Counted from the first letter of the stretch, positions 51,779 through 62,039 are shown. The stretch: DNA of 64,000 nt from Asticcacaulis endophyticus (GCF_014652575.1 NZ_BMZB01000002.1:506898-570897); one strand, 5' to 3'. Program-made: numbers and translations. The notes: generated by a model not told the origin, from the letters alone.

Positions 51779-53950
51779 TCAGGATTTGACAAATGGCAAA
51801 GACAGGGTGGGCTGACCGGTCAGGGCCAGAAGCGCATTGGCAAGCGCGGGCGCCATCAACGGTACGCCCGGCTCCCCCATGCCGGTCGGTGGGTTACCTG
51901 ACGGGACAATATGGGTTTCAATCACCGGCGCTTCATCAATACGCAGGACGGGCGCGGTGTCGAAATTGGTGGTCTGAACAATGCCGCCCTCAAGCGTCAC
52001 CCCGCCATAGAGCGCTGCACTCAGGCCAAAGCAGATGCCACCTTCCATCTGGGCCCGGATCTGATCCGGGGCGACGGCAATGCCGCAATCGACGGCGGCT
52101 ACGACGCGCCTAACCCTGGGTTTGTCATCGATCAGGCTGACCTCTGCGATTTGCGCAACCACGGTGCCAAAACATTCGCACACCGCCACACCGCGCGCCC
52201 ATCCGGCTTCAAGCGGCTTGCCCCATCCGGCTTTTTCAGCAGCGAGATTAAGCACGCTAAGCCAGCGGGTTTTATGGGTATTGATGTATATCGTGCGGCG
52301 GTAATCGACCGGATCGCGGCCCGCGCGCCGGGCCAGTTGATCGACCGTATGTTCCATAACCATGGCCGAATGGGACGCCCCGACGGAGCGCCAGAAACCG
52401 GGCGGGATGGCAAGCTGTGGGGTAAATACCTTGCCATCGACTACGGTGGTCGCCGCCAGATAAGGCGATCCATGTATGCCTTCGACGCCGGGTGTATTTG
52501 GCCCGACCGGTGTCAGGGATTGCACCACCGTATGGTGCCGCCAGGCGCTAGCAAAGCCATCAGCGCCACTTTTAATCCATAGGCGTTGGTGCGACATGGG
52601 GCGGTAGTATCCACCCATCATATCGTCTTCGCGTGTCCAGATCAGCTTGACCGGCCGTCCGCCACCGACATGTTTGGCAATGTGGACGCATTCGACGATA
52701 TAGTCTGAACTCATCACGCCGCGCCGGCCGAACGAGCCGCCCGCGGGCAGGGTCTCTATCTCCACTGATCCGGGCAGACAGCCGACCACGCGGGCGGTGT
52801 TGATCTGATCCATCGTCTGAATCTGTGACGCGGTAATCAGTTTCACTGAGCGGCCATCAACCAAGGCCACGCAGTTCATTGGCTCCATCGGCGCATGGGC
52901 CAGATAGGGCAGGTCATAGGTGATTTCGAGCAGGTCGCCTTCGAAAGCGCCTTCGGGATTGCCTGATTTCTGGAAGTGGTCGCCTTTGATGTTGGTCTTG
53001 CCTTGCGCGGTGTCACGGTAAAATTTGAACAGGTCTTCGGATGAGCGCATCTCGGCCTTTTCGTCGTCCCAATCAACCTTAAGAGCATCGCGTCCGCGTT
53101 TGGCCGTATAGGTATCCGTCGCTACGACCGCGACCCCTGACGGAATCTCAAACACGTCAACTATGCCTGCAATTTTGCGGGCTTCGCTATCGTCAAAGCT
53201 TAAGACCTTGCCGCCAAAGCGTGGCGAATGGGCGACCATCGCTACCATCATATCGTTGAGCTGGATGTCCTGCGTATAGCGCTCTGCGCCCGTGATCTTG
53301 GCGCGGCTATCCTTGCGCCGGACACGTTCGGTACCAATCAGGGTGAACTGTTTTGGGTCTTTGAGGGGGAGGTTTTCGGGCGGCTTGATTTGGGCGGCGC
53401 GCGCCAGCAGGGCCGAAAAGGGCGCGGTCCGGCCGGTCAGCGGATCGGTAATGATACCGTCCTTAACCGTCAGTGAACCCGCCGAGACTTGCCATAAATC
53501 AGCCGCCGCCTGCACCAGCATATAGCGCGCGGCGGCCCCGGCCTGTCTTAATTGATCCCAGGAATTGGCAATGCCATTGGAGCCAAAGGTGCCCTGAATG
53601 CGGGCGGTGGTATTGCCATAGAGCTTCATATTGGCAGGTGCCGCCTCGATCCGCACCTTGCTCCAGTCGGCGTCCAGTTCTTCGGCGACGATGGCGGCCA
53701 GGCCCGCATGGATGCCCTGACCCATCTCCTGATGCTTATTGACAATCGTGACGCTGTTATCTGCGGCAATCCGGATGAACGGGCCAAAGTCCTGTGTCTC
53801 AGGTCCTTCGGCACCGAGGCTCAACAGCGTATCAATATTGGCGATACCCGCCCCGACCACCATTGCGCTCCCGGCAAGCCCGCCACCGACGATCAGCTTT
53901 CGACGGGTCAGGAACGGGCGACGCGGCTTGGTATCGGATTGGTCGGGCAT
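51779..53950 (-). CDS. iorB: Isoquinoline 1-oxidoreductase-type molybdopterin subunit
   Basis: The 723-residue large subunit starts [20 protein letters not shown], a Tat signal (TRRKLIVGG) ending near ANI, so the enzyme is probably periplasmic. Regions typical of the aldehyde/xanthine oxidase type include [53 protein letters not shown] and the C-terminal [18 protein letters not shown] with the active-site glutamate. Substrates of such enzymes are aldehydes or N-heterocycles. No cytochrome c subunit or XdhC-type chaperone is adjacent. Confidence 0.92.
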   Translation of the reverse strand: MPDQSDTKPRRPFLTRRKLIVGGGLAGSAMVVGAGIANIDTLLSLGAEGPETQDFGPFIRIAADNSVTIVNKHQEMGQGIHAGLAAIVAEELDADWSKVRIEAAPANMKLYGNTTARIQGTFGSNGIANSWDQLRQAGAAARYMLVQAAADLWQVSAGSLTVKDGIITDPLTGRTAPFSALLARAAQIKPPENLPLKDPKQFTLIGTERVRRKDSRAKITGAERYTQDIQLNDMMVAMVAHSPRFGGKVLSFDDSEARKIAGIVDVFEIPSGVAVVATDTYTAKRGRDALKVDWDDEKAEMRSSEDLFKFYRDTAQGKTNIKGDHFQKSGNPEGAFEGDLLEITYDLPYLAHAPMEPMNCVALVDGRSVKLITASQIQTMDQINTARVVGCLPGSVEIETLPAGGSFGRRGVMSSDYIVECVHIAKHVGGGRPVKLIWTREDDMMGGYYRPMSHQRLWIKSGADGFASAWRHHTVVQSLTPVGPNTPGVEGIHGSPYLAATTVVDGKVFTPQLAIPPGFWRSVGASHSAMVMEHTVDQLARRAGRDPVDYRRTIYINTHKTRWLSVLNLAAEKAGWGKPLEAGWARGVAVCECFGTVVAQIAEVSLIDDKPRVRRVVAAVDCGIAVAPDQIRAQMEGGICFGLSAALYGGVTLEGGIVQTTNFDTAPVLRIDEAPVIETHIVPSGNPPTGMGEPGVPLMAPALANALLALTGQPTLSLPFVKS

Positions 53951-54162
53951 GGCCAGTTTCCTGTCAGGCGCGGTCGGAAACGCGCGGTGGTTAGCGGCCG
54001 ACTGCGCGCCGCAGATGTGGTCTGCGGTTAATCCGTTAGCGTTGGTGGTTGATTTTGGCTTACCCCTAGGGAGAGGGATGGCCGATAATTAGGTTACCGC
54101 GTCACTGGCGCGGATTGAATGCCTGAACGTGCAAATTTCTTGCCTGATCCTACAGGGTTCTG

Positions 54163-55173
54163 TCAGGCGGGCATGGGCCGCAGCGTCATCAGGCTGCGTT
54201 TAGGGGCCATGCCGAACATGCGGGAATATTCACGGCTGAACTGAGAGGCGCTCTCATACCCCACCTGATAGGCAGCGTCCGACACATTGGCGGCATCGGC
54301 CATCAGGAGACGGCGCGCCTCCAGCAAACGCAACTGCTTTTGGTACTGGAGCGGCGACATCGAGGTCATACGCTTAAAATGCTGGTGGAAGGATGACGGG
54401 CTCATGCGCGCCTCAGACGCCAGTGCCTCGACACGTATGGTTTTGGCGAGGTTATCCCGGATCAGGTAAATGGCGTTGGCCACCCGCTCCATATTGCTCT
54501 CCGGCAGGGCCAGCTTACGCAGTTGCGCCCCGTGCGGTCCGCTCAGCAGCCAGTAATAGATTTCCTTCATGATCGACGGGTAAAGCACAGGCACCGCCTT
54601 TGGCGTATCCGACAGGCGCACCAGTCGTAGAATACATTCGGCCAGCCGGTCATCGACCTTGCCCACAAACACGCATCGGGCGGATTCCGGCGTCGCCGGT
54701 ATGTCGTCGACCTGCTCCATGACCTCTCGCATCATGGCGCTGTCGAAATCAATGACCACGCCGACATAAGGCTCTGTCGGACTGGCCTCGACAATACGGC
54801 CGGAACCCGGCACTTCGACACTGACAACCAGAAATTCCATAGCGCGGTAATCGAGCTGCTCATCCCCCAGCAGGATTTCCTTGGACCCCTGCAAGGTCAC
54901 ACACATGGACGGCTTATAGATCTTGCGCATCGGCATCATGGCCTGAAAGCAGCGCAGGATATTGACGTTGCTGACGGCGGTTTTAAACACGCCCTGACCG
55001 CCGCCCTGAGCGTCGGCATAGGCCGTAACGTCCCTGAGTAGTCCGGCAAGCATAGGCGATGCCCCGACTGCCGTGGGCGATAACGGTCTGGGGTGCAATT
55101 GAACCACCTTAGAGTCCGGCTTTGCAGGAATAGGCAAGTTTATTGAGGTTTCAGGCATTTTGATCATCGACAT
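54163..55173 (-). CDS. AraC-family transcriptional regulator (AraC_N type)
   Basis: The 336-residue regulator has an AraC_N (PF06719-type) sensor region, including YKPSMCVTLQGSKEILLGDE, and a C-terminal double helix-turn-helix: SEARMSPSSFHQHFKRMTSM and YQVGYESASQFSREYSRMFG. Only 48 bases separate its start from the divergent MFS gene, so it probably controls that cluster and perhaps itself. Confidence 0.93.
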   Translation of the reverse strand: MSMIKMPETSINLPIPAKPDSKVVQLHPRPLSPTAVGASPMLAGLLRDVTAYADAQGGGQGVFKTAVSNVNILRCFQAMMPMRKIYKPSMCVTLQGSKEILLGDEQLDYRAMEFLVVSVEVPGSGRIVEASPTEPYVGVVIDFDSAMMREVMEQVDDIPATPESARCVFVGKVDDRLAECILRLVRLSDTPKAVPVLYPSIMKEIYYWLLSGPHGAQLRKLALPESNMERVANAIYLIRDNLAKTIRVEALASEARMSPSSFHQHFKRMTSMSPLQYQKQLRLLEARRLLMADAANVSDAAYQVGYESASQFSREYSRMFGMAPKRSLMTLRPMPA

Positions 55174-55221
55174 TTCCCTTTAGCTTGATTTTGCCCAATC
55201 GTACTAAAGTGAAAGCTGGCC

Positions 55222-56538
55222 ATGTCAGACAATGCTGAGACCCAAAGAATTGAGCCGAACGCGCTGACTTGTCAACCCCCGGCCATAAACCCTGACTATG
55301 TGCAGGGCTGGCGCTTTGGGGCCGTCCTTGCCACGCTTCTATTGATAAACGCGGTCAGCCAGATCGACCGGATACTGCCCTATATCCTGGCGGAAGCCAT
55401 CAAAACAGACCTGTCGCTGAGCGATACCCAGATCGGCCTGATGACCGGTATCGCTTTTGCGGTCTGCTATACCCTGTTATCTCTGCCATTGGCCCGTCAG
55501 GCGGATCGCGGCTCACCCCGGATGGTGCTGCTCACCTGCCTTTTGGTGTGGAGCGCCATGACGGCGATGGGCGGTATGGCCGCCAGCTTTGTGTTTCTGG
55601 CCCTGACCCGCTTTGGCGTGGCCTTTGGTGAGGCGGGTGCCATACCCTCCGGCCATGCCATCATTGCCCGCATCATCCGGCCCGACCGGCGCGGACTGGC
55701 GATCGGCCTGTTCTCCATGGGAATCCCGCTGGGGACGATGGTTGGGTTTGCCGCCGGTGGCGCCATCGGTGATAGTTTGGGTTGGCGCACAGCCCTTATC
55801 GGCGCCGGTGCCCTGGGCGGTCTGGTAGCCGTGCTGGCCTATCTGGTCATACCCCCGACGCCGCGCATTGCCCAAGCCGCCACAAAGCCGGAACCTTTTC
55901 TGGCCTCAAGCCTGCGTCTGCTCTCAGTGCCCGCGTTTCGCTGGCTGGTCATTGCGGGGGTAGCCCTCGGTTTTGCGTCTGCCCCCTTTTATGCCTTTTC
56001 GGCGCCATTCCTGATCCGCACCCACGGTTTTACGGCCAGCGAAGTTGGCATGTCCTTTGGTTTGCTTCAGGGGTTGATGGGCATTATCGGCACGCTCGTC
56101 GGCGGACGTGGCTTTGACCGGGCGGTCCGATCCGGCACGGGTCGTGTGCTGGGGCCACCTGCCGTACTGTTCCTGGTCTCCAGCGTGACGGTCACGGCGG
56201 CCCTGTTCACCCCCGTCGGGTGGGTAGCCATTCTGCTGTTCGTGCCAACCATGCTGGCTTTTGCCTTCCTGCTGCCGTGGGCGTTTGGGGCTGCCCATCT
56301 GGTGGCCGGGCCGGGCAAGCAGGCTATGGCCTCAAGTCTGGTGATGATTGCCTCGGGCCTTCTGGGGCCGGCGCTGGCACCGCTGATGGTCGGCATGATC
56401 AGCGATGCGACCACCGAAGCGCAGATACCCAACGGGCTGGGACTTGGCCTGTTGATCGTGCCTGTAGCCTGCGTCCTGTCAGCCATCGCCTGCCTGATTG
56501 CTAATCGGCGTATCGCGGACCTTATCCGTAAAACCTAA
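55222..56538 (+). CDS. MFS transporter
   Basis: A 438-residue permease with about twelve membrane segments. INAVSQIDRILPYILAEAIK and LPLARQADRGSPRMVLLTCL (the loop 2-3 motif) place it in the major facilitator superfamily, close to spinster-like or aromatic-acid-type members. The substrate is unknown. It is the first gene of a cluster that continues with an outer-membrane MipA protein and two short-chain dehydrogenases. Confidence 0.9.
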   Translation: MSDNAETQRIEPNALTCQPPAINPDYVQGWRFGAVLATLLLINAVSQIDRILPYILAEAIKTDLSLSDTQIGLMTGIAFAVCYTLLSLPLARQADRGSPRMVLLTCLLVWSAMTAMGGMAASFVFLALTRFGVAFGEAGAIPSGHAIIARIIRPDRRGLAIGLFSMGIPLGTMVGFAAGGAIGDSLGWRTALIGAGALGGLVAVLAYLVIPPTPRIAQAATKPEPFLASSLRLLSVPAFRWLVIAGVALGFASAPFYAFSAPFLIRTHGFTASEVGMSFGLLQGLMGIIGTLVGGRGFDRAVRSGTGRVLGPPAVLFLVSSVTVTAALFTPVGWVAILLFVPTMLAFAFLLPWAFGAAHLVAGPGKQAMASSLVMIASGLLGPALAPLMVGMISDATTEAQIPNGLGLGLLIVPVACVLSAIACLIANRRIADLIRKT

Positions 56539-56640
56539 AGCGAAAACATAGCCTTAGACCTCATCCCTTTCGGACATCCATGTACCGGAATGTGAACAAA
56601 CACGCCTGAAATTCATAGTTTCAATCGCAAGGAAATGAAC

Positions 56641-57447
56641 ATGCTGACCTACAAAACTTACTTTTTAGGCTGTGGAATAGTGATGGCAGGGGCCGTACTT
56701 GGCACCGCCGCCGCCGCGCAAGATCGACCATCAGACGGCTCGCTTCACGGCGTGGTCGCCCTCGGTGTCGGGGTTATGCCTGAGTATGATGGTGCTGAGG
56801 ATATGCGCGTCATACCTTTTGCCTTTGGCGATATTCGCTGGCGGCACGTCAATATCGAAGTGCGCGGCCTGCGCGCCCGGGCCGATCTGATCCCCAATGC
56901 CCGCCTGTCGGCAGGCCCCGTCATTGGGGCGCGTTTGTCGCGCGATGATGCGGACGGCGCGGTAGGTCTGTTGCCGGACATTGACACCGCCTTTGAAGCC
57001 GGGGCGTTCGTCGGTTACCGCTTCGGCGGCCGGGAAGGTGGGGTGGGCTCCCTCCAGACCGAATTGACGGTTCTGCGCGATGTGTCCAGCACTCATGAAG
57101 GGGTTCTGGCCACCGCCAGCGCCAGTTACTACGCCGTTCGCAAGCCTGATTTCTCCCTGACCTTTGACGCGCAAACGACCTGGGCCAGCGAAGACTATGC
57201 CCGGACCTATTTCGGGGTTGATCCGGCTTCGTCGTCGGCCAGCGGCCTTGCTGCCTACAGACCCGACTCCGGTTTCAAGGATGTCGGAGTCGGCGTCTCC
57301 GCCGGTTACTGGTTCAATAAGAGTCTGGGCGTCGTGGGAAGGGTGGGGGTCAACTATCTGGTCGGTGATATTGCCGACAGCCCCATCACCGACCTCGGCA
57401 GCCGCTGGCAACCCACGGCGGGCATCACTTTGGCTTATAGCTTCTAA
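56641..57447 (+). CDS. MipA/OmpV family outer-membrane protein
   Basis: About 268 residues. The ATG at 56641 is favoured because AAGGA lies 7 bases upstream; another ATG 6 bases earlier is too close to it. It begins MLTYKTYFLGCGIVMAGAVL, a signal peptide ending near AAAQ. The barrel pattern of alternating strands and GVVALGVGVMPEYDGAEDMR, plus the final GITLAYSF, fit the MipA/OmpV family. Members act as outer-membrane scaffolds or porin-like proteins, often next to export systems. Confidence 0.88.
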   Translation: MLTYKTYFLGCGIVMAGAVLGTAAAAQDRPSDGSLHGVVALGVGVMPEYDGAEDMRVIPFAFGDIRWRHVNIEVRGLRARADLIPNARLSAGPVIGARLSRDDADGAVGLLPDIDTAFEAGAFVGYRFGGREGGVGSLQTELTVLRDVSSTHEGVLATASASYYAVRKPDFSLTFDAQTTWASEDYARTYFGVDPASSSASGLAAYRPDSGFKDVGVGVSAGYWFNKSLGVVGRVGVNYLVGDIADSPITDLGSRWQPTAGITLAYSF

Positions 57448-57456
57448 GGTATCATC

Positions 57457-58371
57457 ATGGTTAAGTGGACATCTTCTAATATGCCCTCCCAAAAAGGCCG
57501 GTCAGCGGTGGTTACCGGCACGGGCGGTCTGGGCTTTGAAACGGCTTTGGCTCTGGCTCAGGCCGGGGCAGAGGTTATCATCGCCGGGCGCAACCCTAAA
57601 AAAGGGGTGGTGGCGGTGGCGGCCATTCTAGAAACCGTCCCTGCCGCCGATGTGCGCTTTGAGGCGCTCGATCTGGCCAGTCTGGCCTCAGTCGCTGATT
57701 TTGGCCGCCGGTTGCGCAACCAAAGACTGAGCCTCGATATTCTGATCAATAATGCCGGGGTGATGCGGCCCCCGAAACGGCGCATGACCGAAGACGGGTT
57801 CGAGTTGCAACTGGGCACCAACTATCTGGGCCATTTTGCGCTTACCGCCCACCTGATGCCGCTGCTGCGTCAGTCAAAGTCGGCGCGGGTCTTGACCTTA
57901 TCGAGCATTGCCGCCCGTCAGGGTGCCATAGACTTTAACGACCTGAATGCCGAAGTAAACTATCGCCCCATGCCGGTCTATGCCCAGTCGAAACTGGCCT
58001 GTCTGATGTTTGCCTTGGAGCTTCAGCGCCGCAGCGAGGCCGCTGGCTGGGGTGTGACCAGTCTGGCGTCCCATCCGGGCCTGTCGCGTACCAACCTTTT
58101 GTACAATTCGGCCGGCCGCTGGAGCTCCGTCGGTATATTGCGCAGCCTTCTGGGGTTCATGTTCCAGCCGGTGGCGCATGGGGCGTGGCCGACTTTATTT
58201 GCCGCCACCTCGCCACTGGCCCAGCCCGGCAACTATATCGGGCCGGAGCGGATGAGCGAAACCCGCGGCTATCCGACCTTGGCCAAGATGCCTGCGCCCG
58301 CGCTCGATCAGGCTGACGCCAAACGCTTGTGGGAACTGTCGGAAACCTTAACCGGCGTCCGATTTTGGTGA
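57457..58371 (+). CDS. Short-chain dehydrogenase/reductase, retinol-dehydrogenase-like
   Basis: The 304-residue SDR has the cofactor motif TGTGGLGFETALALAQAG, the NNAGVM motif (LINNAGVMRPP), the catalytic serine in LTLSSIAARQG and YAQSK (Y-x-x-x-K). The longer C-terminus is typical of the WWOX/retinol dehydrogenase-like subgroup. The usual GxxxGIG is altered to GTGGLG. It begins 10 bases after the MipA gene, so it should be in the same transcript. The substrate is unknown. Confidence 0.9.
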   Translation: MVKWTSSNMPSQKGRSAVVTGTGGLGFETALALAQAGAEVIIAGRNPKKGVVAVAAILETVPAADVRFEALDLASLASVADFGRRLRNQRLSLDILINNAGVMRPPKRRMTEDGFELQLGTNYLGHFALTAHLMPLLRQSKSARVLTLSSIAARQGAIDFNDLNAEVNYRPMPVYAQSKLACLMFALELQRRSEAAGWGVTSLASHPGLSRTNLLYNSAGRWSSVGILRSLLGFMFQPVAHGAWPTLFAATSPLAQPGNYIGPERMSETRGYPTLAKMPAPALDQADAKRLWELSETLTGVRFW

Positions 58372-58435
58372 CGAAAAATAATCCAGCCAAGCCTTAATCC
58401 GAAATCCTCTTTTAATCCCATCAAGAATTTTTCTT

Positions 58436-59283
58436 ATGTCTTATACTCAAAATTCGCGCCGTAATTTTCTGGCGCTCAGTGCGGCGGCACCCGCCGCATT
58501 GACCCTGTCGGGTGCCGCCTCCGCGCAAACGTCCAAAGCCAGTGAGGGCACCCTTCCCGGTGCTGGCCGGGCGGCGATCGTCACCGGCTCATCACGCGGC
58601 ATCGGCGCCGCCACGGCCAAACGTTTGGCTAAAAGCGGCTTTGCCGTGACCATAAACTACCTGACCAGCGCCGACCTGGCGGCACAGGTGGTGCGCGACA
58701 TCGTTGCAGCGGGCGGTCGCGCTATCCATCAGCAAGCTGACGTCGCCGATCCGGCCGCCGTCAAGGCGCTGTTTGATGCCAATGACAAGGCGTTTGGCGG
58801 CGTCGATGTGGTCATCAGTAATGCCGGCATCATGAATGTCGCCCCCTTCGCCCAGATGACGGATGAGGCTTTCCACCGCATGATGCTTACCAATATCAGG
58901 GGCAGCTTCAACGTCTTGCGCGAAGCGGCCCGTCGTACCCGTGATGGCGGTCGGATCATTACCCTGAGTTCAACCTCAATCCGCGCCCGCCGGGCCACTC
59001 ACGGCGCCTATGCCGCGTCCAAAGCCGCTCAGGAAGCTATGCCGGATGTCTGGCCAAGGAACTGGCGGGGCGGCGTATCTCGGTCAATGCGGTAGCGCCC
59101 GGCCCGACCAATACCCTCTTGCTGGACATACCGGCGCCGATGCGCGCTCAGGCCGCCCAGATGACCCCTTATGGCCGCATCGGTGAACCCGAAGATGTCG
59201 CGAACGCTATCGCGGCCCTGTGTCTAAGTGACGGTGAATGGATCAACGGCCAGCTTGTCTTCGCCAATGGTGGGTTTTTCTGA
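58436..59283 (+). pseudogene. Tat-signal SDR oxidoreductase with a frameshift
   Basis: The first 202 codons (to about 59041) encode a Tat-like leader (NSRRNFLALSAAAPAALTLS) and an SDR core with TGSSRGIGAATAKRLAKSG, SNAGIM and YAASK. After EAM (59039-59041) the frame breaks. The expected continuation, CLAKELAGRRISVNAVAPGP to LVFANGGFF, lies one frame over and ends at TGA 59281-59283. One missing base restores a full family-length protein, with a sequence like EAMTGCLAKEL. It may be a real mutation or a sequencing error. It lies last in the MFS-MipA-SDR cluster. Confidence 0.85.
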
Positions 59284-59455
59284 ATTCATCTTTGGTGCGC
59301 CGGGGTGACGAAAAGGACGAAGAAGCCAAACGCCACCGTCTCCATCAATACACTCAGCCTAGTGCCTCTACAGGCCGCTGAGTACCGAACCAAAAGCGTG
59401 GGCAAGGCTTTTTCTGAATTGGAAAATATTTAAATCAATTATTTAATTGAATAAA

Positions 59456-59545
59456 TGGCGGACAGAGAGGGATTCGAACCCTCGGTACGCTTGCACGTAC
59501 ACACGCTTTCCAAGCGTGCGCGATCGACCACTCCGCCACCTGTCC
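59456..59545 (-). tRNA. tRNA-Ser (anticodon GGA)
   Basis: The 90-base minus-strand gene begins GGACAGG, pairing with TCTGTCC near the 3' end, with discriminator G and an encoded CCA. The anticodon arm is CACGCTTGGAAAGCGTG with anticodon GGA. The T arm is GAGGGTTCGAATCCCTC, and the long variable arm (GTACGTGCAAGCGTAC) is typical of class II tRNA-Ser. Confidence 0.97.
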
Positions 59546-59586
59546 GCATTATTCCCGCAGGTCTGAACTGTCGCGGGAAGGCGGCG

Positions 59587-59614
59587 TTTATACCCACCCA
59601 TCGCGAAAGCGCAA
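59587..59614 (-). promoter_or_regulatory. Probable promoter of tRNA-Ser
   Basis: On the minus strand TTGCGC (complement of 59609-59614) and TATAAA (complement of 59587-59592) are 16 bases apart, about 40 bases before the tRNA 5' end. Confidence 0.5.
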
Positions 59615-59698
59615 GTCCTAATGGCTATGGCGTTTCGTTTTTTGCGTCCTATATAAGAAATCCGAGTTCATTATCCCCAATTTCAAGGTTGTTTTCCC

Positions 59699-60337
59699 AT
59701 GTTCGGTTTGAAAACTCAAATGATTTCAAAAGATCAGGCCCTGACCGGCCGTCCTGATCCGCTCCCTACCGACGATATCCATGCTGTGCTGGGTACCCCG
59801 ATCAAGGGGCCTTTCCCGGAAGGTTTGGAAACGGTCGTGGTGGCGATGGGCTGTTTCTGGGGCGTGGAGCGGCTGTTCTGGAAGCAGGACGGTGTTTATT
59901 CGACGGCGGCCGGCTATATTGGCGGCTATACGCCCAACCCGACCTATAAAGAAGTGTGCTCAGGTCAGACCGGCCATACCGAAGGCGTGCAGATCGTTTA
60001 TGATCCGGCCAAAATCAGCTTCAACCAGTTGCTGAAACTGTTCTGGGAGGAGCATAACCCGACCCAAGGCCACCGTCAGGGCAATGATGTCGGCACCCAG
60101 TACCGATCGGCCATCTTTGCCCGTACCGACGCTCAGTATCAGGCAGCGCTGGCCTCAAAAGCGGCGTTTGAGGCAGGCCTTAAGGCTCGCGGTTTGGGTG
60201 AGATCACTACGGAAATCTTTGGTCCCGATGAGGATACGCCCTTTTACTACGCCGAGGATTACCATCAGGGCTATTTAGAGAAAAACCCTGGCGGCTATTG
60301 CGGCCTCAAAGGCACCGGCGTGGTCTGCGCGATTTAG
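59699..60337 (+). CDS. msrA: Peptide-methionine (S)-S-oxide reductase
   Basis: MsrA repairs oxidised methionine. The 212-residue protein has the catalytic cysteine C52 in [12 protein letters not shown] and the family segments [20 protein letters not shown] and [19 protein letters not shown]201 and C210 at the C terminus are the likely resolving pair for thioredoxin recycling. It has no signal peptide, so it acts in the cytosol. Confidence 0.96.
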   Translation: MFGLKTQMISKDQALTGRPDPLPTDDIHAVLGTPIKGPFPEGLETVVVAMGCFWGVERLFWKQDGVYSTAAGYIGGYTPNPTYKEVCSGQTGHTEGVQIVYDPAKISFNQLLKLFWEEHNPTQGHRQGNDVGTQYRSAIFARTDAQYQAALASKAAFEAGLKARGLGEITTEIFGPDEDTPFYYAEDYHQGYLEKNPGGYCGLKGTGVVCAI

Positions 60338-60394
60338 CCGTTGTTTTGACGCGCATCTTGCCCAAAAACCGTGCAACACTTTTTGGGATGCGCT

Positions 60395-61249
60395 TTAGCC
60401 GTGCACATTAAAGCCATTGTGGCCGAGTGACAGGCCCTGCCAGACGCGGGGTAGCTGATCGGGCAGGTCTTCGGCGATCAGGCCGGGACCAAACAGATAG
60501 GCGGCCTCAGCGTGCATCCAGCCGGCGGCACAGGCGGCCTCAAACGCGGGCATCCCTTGGGCCAGCAAGCTGACGCACAATCCGGCCAGCACATCGCCTG
60601 ATCCGGCGGTGGCTAACCATTCAGAGGCATTTTTGTTGATCACCACCCGACCGTCAGGGGCGGCAATGACTGTATCGCGGCCTTTGAGCACAACCACCGC
60701 ACCGCTTTTGCGGGCTGCGGCCACAGCGTCAGCTTCGCGGTGGGTGACCTTGCCAAACAGACGAACGAACTCGCCTTCGTGCGGGGTGAGGATGGTGGGT
60801 GCGGTGATAGCCTCGAACAGGGTATCGGGTGCGCCTTCAAACACGCTCAACGCATCGGCATCCAGCACGCAGGACTTACCGGCCTGTAACGCCGCCAGCA
60901 CCAACGTTCGTGTTCGGTCAGTGACCCCTGCCGCAGGCCCCATCAGCACACCGGTGATGCGCGGATCGCTGATCAATTCGGCAAACGTCTCTGCGTCCTT
61001 GACCGGCTTGGTCATGACGGCCTCACACGCCACGGCATAGACCATCAGGGCCGACGGATCGCAGGCGATGCTGACCAATCCCGCCCCGCCGCGCAAGGCT
61101 GCCCGCGCCGACAGCCGCGCCGCCCCGGTAGACGCCACAGGCCCGCCCAGCACGACCGCATGGCCGCGATCATATTTGTTGCCGTCCGGCTTGGGCCAGT
61201 TGAGCGCCTCAGCCCACAGGGCCGGGCTGTTATCGACAGGGTCAGGCAT
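60395..61249 (-). CDS. nnrD: ADP-dependent NAD(P)H-hydrate dehydratase
   Basis: The 284-residue protein is the CARKD/YjeF C-terminal enzyme that repairs hydrated NADH and NADPH. It has GHAVVLGGPVASTGAARLSA, LTPHEGEFVRLFG and the catalytic TAGSGDVLAGLCVSL motif. The epimerase domain (NnrE), fused in many bacteria, is absent. The start overlaps the end of the upstream gene by 8 bases, so the two are probably co-translated. Confidence 0.93.
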   Translation of the reverse strand: MPDPVDNSPALWAEALNWPKPDGNKYDRGHAVVLGGPVASTGAARLSARAALRGGAGLVSIACDPSALMVYAVACEAVMTKPVKDAETFAELISDPRITGVLMGPAAGVTDRTRTLVLAALQAGKSCVLDADALSVFEGAPDTLFEAITAPTILTPHEGEFVRLFGKVTHREADAVAAARKSGAVVVLKGRDTVIAAPDGRVVINKNASEWLATAGSGDVLAGLCVSLLAQGMPAFEAACAAGWMHAEAAYLFGPGLIAEDLPDQLPRVWQGLSLGHNGFNVHG

Positions 61250-61943
61250 TGCTGGCTCCCGATGACGCCGATGGCTTTTTAGCGCGGGCCTTGGGTTTTG
61301 CGGTTTTAGGGGCCGCTTTTTTAGCCTGCACTTTTTTAGTAGGTGCGGTTTTCGCGTCTGTTTTAGGTTTCGGCGTTTTCTTTTTAGTAGGCGCTTTGGG
61401 TGCCGCCGGGGCAGGGGCGGCCATCACGATCGGCATCAACGGTTCAGTACCATCGGCAAACGGCACCAGAACCGACAAATCCCGGACTGAGCACCTGTGA
61501 TTATAGCGGGCCATGCAGCGGTGGTTCAGCCGCGCCCAGTCTTCGACCATCGCGGCCTGCTGCTCATAGCCATATTTCTTGAACGCCTGATCCGGCAAGA
61601 TTTTATATTTATAGCGCCCGCGCTCACGGAACATGTACTTGAAGATGTTCATGCCCTTTTGGTACTGCCACACATGGGTCAGCTCATGGGCCAAAAGCCC
61701 GACCAGTTCAGGCTTGGCCGACAGATCTTCGGGCAGGCGGGGCCAGTAGATGTACGACCCGCGCACCACAATGACATGGCGGTGACCCAGGATATAGCGC
61801 GCCAGCCAGCCGACCGGGTGGCGGGCATTGATCAGGCGCACCCGCTTAAGGTCGATCATATCCGCCATCCGGCCGGGCAGGGCCTTGATTTCGGCATCAC
61901 TCAGAGGGCGGTTAGGGGGCGGTTTCATGCTGGGGTCGGGCAC
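61242..61943 (-). CDS. Zinc-metallopeptidase-like protein with basic tail
   Basis: About 233 residues from a GTG at 61943; an ATG at 61928 would give 228. LLAHELTHVWQYQKG is a zincin motif (HExxH), so it may be a metallopeptidase of the DUF4157-like type. About 110 residues later the composition changes to a lysine, alanine and proline-rich tail (61245-61440), like the tail of TopA. Such tails bind nucleic acids or DNA-associated proteins. No signal peptide is seen. The family is not firmly recognised. Confidence 0.6.
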   Translation of the reverse strand: MPDPSMKPPPNRPLSDAEIKALPGRMADMIDLKRVRLINARHPVGWLARYILGHRHVIVVRGSYIYWPRLPEDLSAKPELVGLLAHELTHVWQYQKGMNIFKYMFRERGRYKYKILPDQAFKKYGYEQQAAMVEDWARLNHRCMARYNHRCSVRDLSVLVPFADGTEPLMPIVMAAPAPAAPKAPTKKKTPKPKTDAKTAPTKKVQAKKAAPKTAKPKARAKKPSASSGASNA

Positions 61944-62039
61944 TTCATGGGTCTAAAAATCACGCAATTGTCACTACGCTAAACCACCTGTTGAACCTAA
62001 TGTCGAGGCGATTTTCAGACCCTACAGCAGGAGATTTAC

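Noticed and set aside
59456..59545. tRNA-Ser as an attachment site of an integrated element
   Set aside because: No integrase and no repeated copy of the tRNA 3' end are visible in the neighbouring sequence.
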